From Calliopsis andreniformis (lineage: Eukaryota > Arthropoda > Insecta > Hymenoptera > Andrenidae), in contig NW_027480504.1 of the NCBI RefSeq assembly GCF_051401765.1, positions 1,798,001-1,862,000 on the forward strand: 64,000 nucleotides of DNA. The letters are read 5' to 3'. Both the position numbers and the translations under genes were made by a program. The notes under the pieces were generated by a model. The model saw only the letters and a list, made by a program, of their open reading frames with translations, made no database searches and had not been told where the DNA came from. Below, one piece after another: positions 51,360 to 63,700 of the stretch. Position 1 is the stretch's first letter; every line of letters starts with the position of its first letter.

Positions 51360-54300
51360 TCCTCAATCCTCAATCCTGAACCTTCAATCCTCACCCTTCA
51401 ATACCCAATCCTCAATCCTCAAACATTAATTGTAAATCCTCAATCCAATATCGCCAATACTCAGTTTTCATTAGTCAATCCACATTCTTCAGTCTTCAAA
51501 TCCCAATCCTCAAACATAAATACTCAACACCCGATCCTCAACCCTCAGTCCTCAATCTTCAATCTTCAACCCTCAATCCTCAATCTTCAATCCCCAATAC
51601 TCAATCCTCAATCTTCAATCCTCTATCCTCAATCCTCAATCATCAATCCTGTATACTCAATCCTCAATCCTCAATCCTCGATCCTCATTCCTCGATGCTC
51701 AATCCACTATCCTCAATACCCAATCCTCAATCCTCAATCGTCAATCCTCAAACATCAATCCTCAATCTTCAATCCCTAATACTCAATCTTCAATCCTCAA
51801 TCCTCAGTGCTCAACCCTCAATCCTGAATCTTCAATACTCAACCTTCAAGCCTCAATCCTCAGTCCTCAATCCTCGATCCTCAATATTCAATCATCAATA
51901 CTCAATCTTCAATCCTCAATCCTCAATCCTCAATCCTCAATCCTCAACCCTCAATATTCAACACACAACCCTCAGCCATGAATCCTCAATACTCAACCAT
52001 CAATCCTCAATTCTCAATACTCAATCCTCAATCGCCAATCCTCAATCCCCAATCCTCAATCTTCAATCCTCAATCCTCAGTCCTCAAACCTCAATCCTGA
52101 ATCTTCAATACTCAACCTTCAAGCCTCAATCCTCAGTCCTCAATACTCAACCATCAATCCTCAATTCTCAATACTCAATAGAATATCCTGAATTCTCAGG
52201 ACTCAATACTCAAACCTCAATCCTCAACCCTCAGGCCTCATCCTCCATCCTCAATCCTCTACCCTCAATACCCAATCCTCAATCTTCAGACCTCAATCAT
52301 CAGTCCTCAATTCTCAATCCTCAGTCCTCAATCCTCAGTCGTCAAACCTCAATCCCTGACCCTCTGCCCTCATCCTCAACCCTCAGTCTTCAATCCTCAG
52401 TCCTCAGTCCTCAAACCTCTACCCTCAACCCTCAGACATCATCCTCAATACTCAATCCTCAATGCTCGATCCTCAATCTTCAATCCTCAATATTCAATCT
52501 TCAATCCTCAATCCTCAATCCTCAATCCTCAATCCTCCGTCCTCAATCCTCAACCCTCAATCCTCAATGCTCATTCCTCAATACTCAACCCTCAATCCTC
52601 AACCCTCAATCCTCAAACCTCAATCCCCAACCCTCAATCCTCAATCCTCCGACCTGGAGCCTCAATCCTCAATATTCAATTGTCAATCCTCAAATCTCAA
52701 ACCTCAATCCTCAATCCTCAATCCTCAATCCTCCGACCTGAAGCATAAATCTTCAATATTCAATTGCCAATCCTCAAATCTCAAACCTCAATCCTCAACC
52801 CTCAGTCCTCAACCTACACTCCTCAATCGTCAATCCTCAATCGTCAATCCTCTCACCTCAACCATCAATCCTCAACCCTTATTCCTCAATCCCCAATTAT
52901 CAATTCTCAATTCTCAAGAGAAAAACCTCAATTCTCAGTTTTCAATACTCAATCCTCAATCCTCAATCCTCAATCCTCAATCCTCAGTCCTCAATCTTCA
53001 ACCCTCAATCCTCAATACTCAACCCTCAGTAATCAATCCTCAATCCTCAATCCTCAATCCTCAATTCTCAATTCTCAAGTGAAAAACCTCAATTCTCAGT
53101 TTTCAATACTCAACACTCAATCTTCAATTTTCAAATCTCAGTCCAAAGACATCAATACTCATCACTATGTTTTCAACACTCAGTCCTCAATCTTCAATTA
53201 TCAATCCCCAATCCTTAATCTTCAATCCTCAATCCTCAATCCTCAACCCTCAATCCTCAACCCTTCCATCCTCGATCCTCAATCCTCAATCTTCAATCCT
53301 CAATACTCAATACTCTATCCTCAATCCTCAATCCTAAGTCCTCAAGCCTCAACCCTCAATATTCAGCTGCCAATCCTCAAATCTCAAACCTCAATCCTCA
53401 ATCCTCAGTCCTCAATCCTCAATCCTCAACCGTCAAACCTCAATGGTCAATCCTCACACCTCAACAATCAATCCTCAGCCCTTAATCCTCATTCCCCAAT
53501 CCTCAATTCTCAATTCTCAAGAGAAAAACATCAATTCTCAGTTATCAACACTCAATCGTCAATCTTCAATCTTCAAATCTTAGTTCTCAAACATCAATCC
53601 TCAATACTCTCTCCTCAATCCTCAATCCTCAATCCTCAATCCTCATCCCTCAATACTTAACCAGCAATTTTCAATCCTCAATCCTCAATCCTCAATCCTC
53701 GATCCTCAATCCTCAATTCTCAATCCTCAATCCTCAATCCTCAATCCTGAACCTTCAATCCTCACCCTTCAATACCCAATCCTCAATCCTCAAACCTTAA
53801 TTGTAAATCCTCAATCCAATATCGCCAATACTCAGTTTTCATTAGTCAATCCACATTCTTCAGTCTTCAAATCCCAATCCTCAAACATAAATACTCAACA
53901 CCCGATCCTCAACCCTCAGTCCTCAATCTTCAATCTTCAACCCTCAATCCTCAATCTTCAATCCCCAATACTCAATCCTCAATCCTCCGACCTGGAGCCT
54001 CAATCCTCAATATTCAATTTTCAATCCTCAAATCTCAAACCTCAACCCTCAGTCCTCAATCCTCAATCCTCAATCGTCAAACCTCAATCCTCAATCCTCA
54101 ATCCTCAATCCTCATCCCTCAATACTTAACCAGCAATTTTGAATCCTCAATCCTCAATCCTCAATCCTCGATCCTCAATCCTCAATTCTCAATTCTCAAT
54201 CCTCTAACCTCGATCCTCAATCCACAATTCTCAATCATCAAACTTCAACCCTCGGTCATCAATCCTCAAACCGCAATACTCTATCCTCAACCTTCGATCC

Positions 54301-57300
54301 TCAATCCTCGACCCTCTATCCTTAATTCTCAATCCTCAATCCTCAATCCTCAATGCTGAACCTTCAATCCTCACCCTTCAATACCCAATCCTCAATCCTC
54401 AAACCTTAATTGTAAATCCTCAATCCAATATCGCCAATACTCAGTTTTCATTAGTCAATCCACATTCTTCAGTCTATAAATCCCAATCCTCAAACATAAA
54501 TACTCAACACCCGATCCTCAACCCTCAGTCCTCAATCTTCAATCTTCAACCCTCAATCCTCAATCCTCAATCCCCAATCTTCAATCCTCAATAATCAATC
54601 TCCAATCCTCAATCCTCAATCCTCAATCCTCAATCCCCAATCTTCAATCCTCAATAATCAATCTCCAATCCTAGATCCTCAACCCTCAATCCTCAATCCT
54701 CAATCCTCAATCCTCATTCTTCAACCCTCAATACCCAATCCTCAATCATCAATCCTCTATCAACAATCCTTAATTCTCAATCCTCAATCCTCAGTCCTCA
54801 GCCGTCAAACCTCAATCCCCGAACCTCAGCCCTCATCCTCAATCCTCAGTCCTCAATCCTCAGTCCTCAGTCCTCAAACCTCAACCCTCAAACCTCAGAC
54901 ATCATCCTCAATCCTCAATCCTCAATGCTCAATCCTCAATCTTCAATTCTCAATACTCAATCTTCAATCCTCAATCGTCTGTCCTCAAACCTCATTTCTG
55001 AATCCTCAATACTCAACCTTCAATCCTCAATGCTCAGTCCTCAGTACTCAACCATCAATCCTCAATTCTCAATACTCAATAGAATATCCTGAATTCTCAG
55101 GATTCAATACTCAAACCTCAATCCTCAACCCTCAGCCCTCATCCTCCATCATCAATCCTCAATCCTCAATCCTCATTCTTCAATCCTCAGTACTCAATAT
55201 TCAATCCCCAATCCTCAATCCTAAATCCTCAATCCTCAATCCTCAATCCTCAATCCTCAACCCTCAATCCTCATTCCTCAAACCTCAATCCTCAACCCTC
55301 AGTTCTCATCCTCAATTCTCAATCCTCAATCCTCAATCCTCAATCCTCAATCCTCAACCCTCAGACATCATCCTCAATCCTCAATCCTCAATCCTCAATC
55401 CTCAATCCTCAATCTTCAATCCCTAATACTCAATCTTCAATCCTCAATCCTCAGTCCCCAAACCTCAATCCTGAATGTTCAATACTCATCCTTCAATCCT
55501 CAATCCTCAGTCCTCAATACTCAACCATCAATCCTCAATTCTCAATACTCAATAGAATATCCTGAATTCTCAGTACTCAATACTCAAACCTCAATCCTCA
55601 ACCCTCAGCCCTCATCCTCCATCCTCAATCCTCAATCTTCAATCCTCAATAATCAATCTCCAATCCTACATCCTCAATCCCCAATCCTCAATCCTTAATC
55701 CTCAAACCTCAATCCTCTACCGTCAGTCCTCGACCTCAATCCTCAAACCTCAATCCTCAATCCTCAATATTCAATCATCAATACTGAATCTTCAATCCTC
55801 AATCCTCAATCCTCAATCCTCAATCCTCAATCCTCCACCCTCAATATTCAACACACAACCCCCAGCCATGAATCCTCAATACTCAACCATCAATCCTCAA
55901 CTCTCAATACTCAACAGAATATCCTGAATTCTCAGGACTCAATACTCAAACCTCAATCCTCAACCCTCAGCCCTCATCCTCCATCCTCAGTCCTCAATCC
56001 TAAGTCCTCAGTCCTCAAACCTCAATCCTCAACCCTCAGCCCTCATCCTCCATCATCAATCCTCAATCCTCAATCCTCAATCTTCAATCCTCAGTACTCA
56101 ATATTCAATCCCCAATCTTCAATCCTCAATCCTCAATCCTCAATCCTCAATCCTCAATCCTCAACCCTCAATCTTCATTCCTCAAACCTCAATCCTCAAC
56201 CCTCAGTCCTCATCCTCAATTCTCAATCCTCAATCCTCAATCCTCAATCCTCAATCTTCAATCCTCAATAATCGATCTCCAATCCTAGATCCTCAATACA
56301 CAATCATCAATCCTTAATTCTCAACCTTCAATCCTCAATCCCCAGTCTTCAATCTTCAACCCTCAATGCTCAATCCTCAATGCTCAATCCTCTGTCCTCA
56401 ATCCTCAGTCCTCAATCCTCAATCCGCAACCCTCAATCCTCATTCCTCAAACCTCAAACCTCAATATTCAATCATCAATACTCAATCTTCAATCCTCAAT
56501 CCTCAATCCTCAATCCTCAATCCTCAACCCTCAATATTCAACACACAACCCTCAGCCGTGAATCCTCAATACTCAACCATCAATCCTCAATTCTCAATAC
56601 TCAATCCTCAATCGCCAATCCTCAATCCCCAATCCTCAATCTTCAATCCTCAATCCTCAGTCCCCAAACCTCAATCCTGAATCTTCAATACTCAACCTTC
56701 AAGCCTCAATCCTCAGTCCTCAATACTCAACCATCAATCCTCAATTCTCAATACTCAATAGAATATCCTGAATTCTCAGGACTCAATACTCAAACCTCAA
56801 TCCTCAACCCTCAGCCCTCATCCTCCATCCTCAATCCTCTATCCTCAATACCCAATCCTCAATCTTCAGTCCTCAATCATCAATCCTCAATTCTCAATCC
56901 TCAATCCTCAATCCTCAGTCGTCAAACCTCAATCCCTGACCCTCTGCCCTCATCCTCAACCCTCAGTCTTCAATCCTCAGTCCTCAGTCCTCAAACCTCA
57001 ATCCTCAACCCTCAGACATCATCCTCAATACTCAATCCTCAATCCTCGATCCTCAATCTTCAATCCTCAATATCCAATCTTCAATACTCAACCCTCAATC
57101 CTCAATCCTCAATCCTCCGTCCTCAATCCTCAACCCTCAATCCTCAATGCTCAATCCTCAATACTCAACCCTCAATCCTCAATCCTCAATCCTTAAACTT
57201 CAATCCCCAATCCTCAATCCTCAATCCTCCGACCTGGAGCCTCAATCCTCAATATTCAATTGTCAATCCTCAAATCTCAAACCTCAATCCTCAATCCTCA

Positions 57301-57721
57301 ATCCTCAATCCTCCGACCTGAAGCATCAATCCTCAATATTCAGTTGCCAATCCTCAAATCTCAAACCTCAATCCTCAATCCTCAATCCTCAACATTTAAT
57401 GCTCAATCCTCGATCCTCAATCCTCAGTCATTAATTATCAATCCTCAATATTCAATCCTCAATCCTCAGACCTCAAGCCTCAACACTCAATATTCAATTG
57501 TGAATCATAAACTCACAGTACTCAAACCTCACCCCTCAGTCCTCAATCCTCAGTCCTCAATCATCAACCATCAATCATCAATACTCAACCTTCAATCCTC
57601 ATTACTCAATCCTCAACCCTTAAACGTCAACCCTCAGTATTCAACGCTCAGTCATCAATCCTCAATCCTCAATCCTCAATCCTCAATCCTCGATCCTCAA
57701 TCCTCAATTCTCAATCCTCAA
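51360..57721 (+). repeat. Higher-order unit, 6,362 bp, copy 1
   Basis: The unit repeats at 57,722 to beyond the window end with a constant 6,362-bp offset. All markers pair, including frames at 51,695/58,057, 52,462/58,824, 52,764/59,126, 56,366/62,728, 56,380/62,742 and 57,147/63,509. By eye I found one substitution only (C at 55,088, T at 61,450), so the copies are nearly identical. The unit joins a zone D part (to about 54,700) to the 2.9 kb part also found at 37,981-40,925. Confidence 0.88.
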
Positions 57722-60700
57722 TCCTCAATCCTCAATCCTGAACCTTCAATCCTCACCCTTCAATACCCAATCCTCAATCCTCAAACATTAATTGTAAATC
57801 CTCAATCCAATATCGCCAATACTCAGTTTTCATTAGTCAATCCACATTCTTCAGTCTTCAAATCCCAATCCTCAAACATAAATACTCAACACCCGATCCT
57901 CAACCCTCAGTCCTCAATCTTCAATCTTCAACCCTCAATCCTCAATCTTCAATCCCCAATACTCAATCCTCAATCTTCAATCCTCTATCCTCAATCCTCA
58001 ATCATCAATCCTGTATACTCAATCCTCAATCCTCAATCCTCGATCCTCATTCCTCGATGCTCAATCCACTATCCTCAATACCCAATCCTCAATCCTCAAT
58101 CGTCAATCCTCAAACATCAATCCTCAATCTTCAATCCCTAATACTCAATCTTCAATCCTCAATCCTCAGTGCTCAACCCTCAATCCTGAATCTTCAATAC
58201 TCAACCTTCAAGCCTCAATCCTCAGTCCTCAATCCTCGATCCTCAATATTCAATCATCAATACTCAATCTTCAATCCTCAATCCTCAATCCTCAATCCTC
58301 AATCCTCAACCCTCAATATTCAACACACAACCCTCAGCCATGAATCCTCAATACTCAACCATCAATCCTCAATTCTCAATACTCAATCCTCAATCGCCAA
58401 TCCTCAATCCCCAATCCTCAATCTTCAATCCTCAATCCTCAGTCCTCAAACCTCAATCCTGAATCTTCAATACTCAACCTTCAAGCCTCAATCCTCAGTC
58501 CTCAATACTCAACCATCAATCCTCAATTCTCAATACTCAATAGAATATCCTGAATTCTCAGGACTCAATACTCAAACCTCAATCCTCAACCCTCAGGCCT
58601 CATCCTCCATCCTCAATCCTCTACCCTCAATACCCAATCCTCAATCTTCAGACCTCAATCATCAGTCCTCAATTCTCAATCCTCAGTCCTCAATCCTCAG
58701 TCGTCAAACCTCAATCCCTGACCCTCTGCCCTCATCCTCAACCCTCAGTCTTCAATCCTCAGTCCTCAGTCCTCAAACCTCTACCCTCAACCCTCAGACA
58801 TCATCCTCAATACTCAATCCTCAATGCTCGATCCTCAATCTTCAATCCTCAATATTCAATCTTCAATCCTCAATCCTCAATCCTCAATCCTCAATCCTCC
58901 GTCCTCAATCCTCAACCCTCAATCCTCAATGCTCATTCCTCAATACTCAACCCTCAATCCTCAACCCTCAATCCTCAAACCTCAATCCCCAACCCTCAAT
59001 CCTCAATCCTCCGACCTGGAGCCTCAATCCTCAATATTCAATTGTCAATCCTCAAATCTCAAACCTCAATCCTCAATCCTCAATCCTCAATCCTCCGACC
59101 TGAAGCATAAATCTTCAATATTCAATTGCCAATCCTCAAATCTCAAACCTCAATCCTCAACCCTCAGTCCTCAACCTACACTCCTCAATCGTCAATCCTC
59201 AATCGTCAATCCTCTCACCTCAACCATCAATCCTCAACCCTTATTCCTCAATCCCCAATTATCAATTCTCAATTCTCAAGAGAAAAACCTCAATTCTCAG
59301 TTTTCAATACTCAATCCTCAATCCTCAATCCTCAATCCTCAATCCTCAGTCCTCAATCTTCAACCCTCAATCCTCAATACTCAACCCTCAGTAATCAATC
59401 CTCAATCCTCAATCCTCAATCCTCAATTCTCAATTCTCAAGTGAAAAACCTCAATTCTCAGTTTTCAATACTCAACACTCAATCTTCAATTTTCAAATCT
59501 CAGTCCAAAGACATCAATACTCATCACTATGTTTTCAACACTCAGTCCTCAATCTTCAATTATCAATCCCCAATCCTTAATCTTCAATCCTCAATCCTCA
59601 ATCCTCAACCCTCAATCCTCAACCCTTCCATCCTCGATCCTCAATCCTCAATCTTCAATCCTCAATACTCAATACTCTATCCTCAATCCTCAATCCTAAG
59701 TCCTCAAGCCTCAACCCTCAATATTCAGCTGCCAATCCTCAAATCTCAAACCTCAATCCTCAATCCTCAGTCCTCAATCCTCAATCCTCAACCGTCAAAC
59801 CTCAATGGTCAATCCTCACACCTCAACAATCAATCCTCAGCCCTTAATCCTCATTCCCCAATCCTCAATTCTCAATTCTCAAGAGAAAAACATCAATTCT
59901 CAGTTATCAACACTCAATCGTCAATCTTCAATCTTCAAATCTTAGTTCTCAAACATCAATCCTCAATACTCTCTCCTCAATCCTCAATCCTCAATCCTCA
60001 ATCCTCATCCCTCAATACTTAACCAGCAATTTTCAATCCTCAATCCTCAATCCTCAATCCTCGATCCTCAATCCTCAATTCTCAATCCTCAATCCTCAAT
60101 CCTCAATCCTGAACCTTCAATCCTCACCCTTCAATACCCAATCCTCAATCCTCAAACCTTAATTGTAAATCCTCAATCCAATATCGCCAATACTCAGTTT
60201 TCATTAGTCAATCCACATTCTTCAGTCTTCAAATCCCAATCCTCAAACATAAATACTCAACACCCGATCCTCAACCCTCAGTCCTCAATCTTCAATCTTC
60301 AACCCTCAATCCTCAATCTTCAATCCCCAATACTCAATCCTCAATCCTCCGACCTGGAGCCTCAATCCTCAATATTCAATTTTCAATCCTCAAATCTCAA
60401 ACCTCAACCCTCAGTCCTCAATCCTCAATCCTCAATCGTCAAACCTCAATCCTCAATCCTCAATCCTCAATCCTCATCCCTCAATACTTAACCAGCAATT
60501 TTGAATCCTCAATCCTCAATCCTCAATCCTCGATCCTCAATCCTCAATTCTCAATTCTCAATCCTCTAACCTCGATCCTCAATCCACAATTCTCAATCAT
60601 CAAACTTCAACCCTCGGTCATCAATCCTCAAACCGCAATACTCTATCCTCAACCTTCGATCCTCAATCCTCGACCCTCTATCCTTAATTCTCAATCCTCA

Positions 60701-63700
60701 ATCCTCAATCCTCAATGCTGAACCTTCAATCCTCACCCTTCAATACCCAATCCTCAATCCTCAAACCTTAATTGTAAATCCTCAATCCAATATCGCCAAT
60801 ACTCAGTTTTCATTAGTCAATCCACATTCTTCAGTCTATAAATCCCAATCCTCAAACATAAATACTCAACACCCGATCCTCAACCCTCAGTCCTCAATCT
60901 TCAATCTTCAACCCTCAATCCTCAATCCTCAATCCCCAATCTTCAATCCTCAATAATCAATCTCCAATCCTCAATCCTCAATCCTCAATCCTCAATCCCC
61001 AATCTTCAATCCTCAATAATCAATCTCCAATCCTAGATCCTCAACCCTCAATCCTCAATCCTCAATCCTCAATCCTCATTCTTCAACCCTCAATACCCAA
61101 TCCTCAATCATCAATCCTCTATCAACAATCCTTAATTCTCAATCCTCAATCCTCAGTCCTCAGCCGTCAAACCTCAATCCCCGAACCTCAGCCCTCATCC
61201 TCAATCCTCAGTCCTCAATCCTCAGTCCTCAGTCCTCAAACCTCAACCCTCAAACCTCAGACATCATCCTCAATCCTCAATCCTCAATGCTCAATCCTCA
61301 ATCTTCAATTCTCAATACTCAATCTTCAATCCTCAATCGTCTGTCCTCAAACCTCATTTCTGAATCCTCAATACTCAACCTTCAATCCTCAATGCTCAGT
61401 CCTCAGTACTCAACCATCAATCCTCAATTCTCAATACTCAATAGAATATTCTGAATTCTCAGGATTCAATACTCAAACCTCAATCCTCAACCCTCAGCCC
61501 TCATCCTCCATCATCAATCCTCAATCCTCAATCCTCATTCTTCAATCCTCAGTACTCAATATTCAATCCCCAATCCTCAATCCTAAATCCTCAATCCTCA
61601 ATCCTCAATCCTCAATCCTCAACCCTCAATCCTCATTCCTCAAACCTCAATCCTCAACCCTCAGTTCTCATCCTCAATTCTCAATCCTCAATCCTCAATC
61701 CTCAATCCTCAATCCTCAACCCTCAGACATCATCCTCAATCCTCAATCCTCAATCCTCAATCCTCAATCCTCAATCTTCAATCCCTAATACTCAATCTTC
61801 AATCCTCAATCCTCAGTCCCCAAACCTCAATCCTGAATGTTCAATACTCATCCTTCAATCCTCAATCCTCAGTCCTCAATACTCAACCATCAATCCTCAA
61901 TTCTCAATACTCAATAGAATATCCTGAATTCTCAGTACTCAATACTCAAACCTCAATCCTCAACCCTCAGCCCTCATCCTCCATCCTCAATCCTCAATCT
62001 TCAATCCTCAATAATCAATCTCCAATCCTACATCCTCAATCCCCAATCCTCAATCCTTAATCCTCAAACCTCAATCCTCTACCGTCAGTCCTCGACCTCA
62101 ATCCTCAAACCTCAATCCTCAATCCTCAATATTCAATCATCAATACTGAATCTTCAATCCTCAATCCTCAATCCTCAATCCTCAATCCTCAATCCTCCAC
62201 CCTCAATATTCAACACACAACCCCCAGCCATGAATCCTCAATACTCAACCATCAATCCTCAACTCTCAATACTCAACAGAATATCCTGAATTCTCAGGAC
62301 TCAATACTCAAACCTCAATCCTCAACCCTCAGCCCTCATCCTCCATCCTCAGTCCTCAATCCTAAGTCCTCAGTCCTCAAACCTCAATCCTCAACCCTCA
62401 GCCCTCATCCTCCATCATCAATCCTCAATCCTCAATCCTCAATCTTCAATCCTCAGTACTCAATATTCAATCCCCAATCTTCAATCCTCAATCCTCAATC
62501 CTCAATCCTCAATCCTCAATCCTCAACCCTCAATCTTCATTCCTCAAACCTCAATCCTCAACCCTCAGTCCTCATCCTCAATTCTCAATCCTCAATCCTC
62601 AATCCTCAATCCTCAATCTTCAATCCTCAATAATCGATCTCCAATCCTAGATCCTCAATACACAATCATCAATCCTTAATTCTCAACCTTCAATCCTCAA
62701 TCCCCAGTCTTCAATCTTCAACCCTCAATGCTCAATCCTCAATGCTCAATCCTCTGTCCTCAATCCTCAGTCCTCAATCCTCAATCCGCAACCCTCAATC
62801 CTCATTCCTCAAACCTCAAACCTCAATATTCAATCATCAATACTCAATCTTCAATCCTCAATCCTCAATCCTCAATCCTCAATCCTCAACCCTCAATATT
62901 CAACACACAACCCTCAGCCGTGAATCCTCAATACTCAACCATCAATCCTCAATTCTCAATACTCAATCCTCAATCGCCAATCCTCAATCCCCAATCCTCA
63001 ATCTTCAATCCTCAATCCTCAGTCCCCAAACCTCAATCCTGAATCTTCAATACTCAACCTTCAAGCCTCAATCCTCAGTCCTCAATACTCAACCATCAAT
63101 CCTCAATTCTCAATACTCAATAGAATATCCTGAATTCTCAGGACTCAATACTCAAACCTCAATCCTCAACCCTCAGCCCTCATCCTCCATCCTCAATCCT
63201 CTATCCTCAATACCCAATCCTCAATCTTCAGTCCTCAATCATCAATCCTCAATTCTCAATCCTCAATCCTCAATCCTCAGTCGTCAAACCTCAATCCCTG
63301 ACCCTCTGCCCTCATCCTCAACCCTCAGTCTTCAATCCTCAGTCCTCAGTCCTCAAACCTCAATCCTCAACCCTCAGACATCATCCTCAATACTCAATCC
63401 TCAATCCTCGATCCTCAATCTTCAATCCTCAATATCCAATCTTCAATACTCAACCCTCAATCCTCAATCCTCAATCCTCCGTCCTCAATCCTCAACCCTC
63501 AATCCTCAATGCTCAATCCTCAATACTCAACCCTCAATCCTCAATCCTCAATCCTTAAACTTCAATCCCCAATCCTCAATCCTCAATCCTCCGACCTGGA
63601 GCCTCAATCCTCAATATTCAATTGTCAATCCTCAAATCTCAAACCTCAATCCTCAATCCTCAATCCTCAATCCTCCGACCTGAAGCATCAATCCTCAATA

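Noticed and set aside
43741..59890. GAGAAAAA blocks as ribosome binding sites or promoters
   Set aside because: No start codon at suitable spacing opens a non-repeat frame, and the blocks align with the other landmarks as repeat variants.
433..63142. Palindromic landmark as a transcription terminator
   Set aside because: The 6-7 bp stem has modest GC content, is not followed by a T-run on the + strand, and has no gene upstream to terminate.
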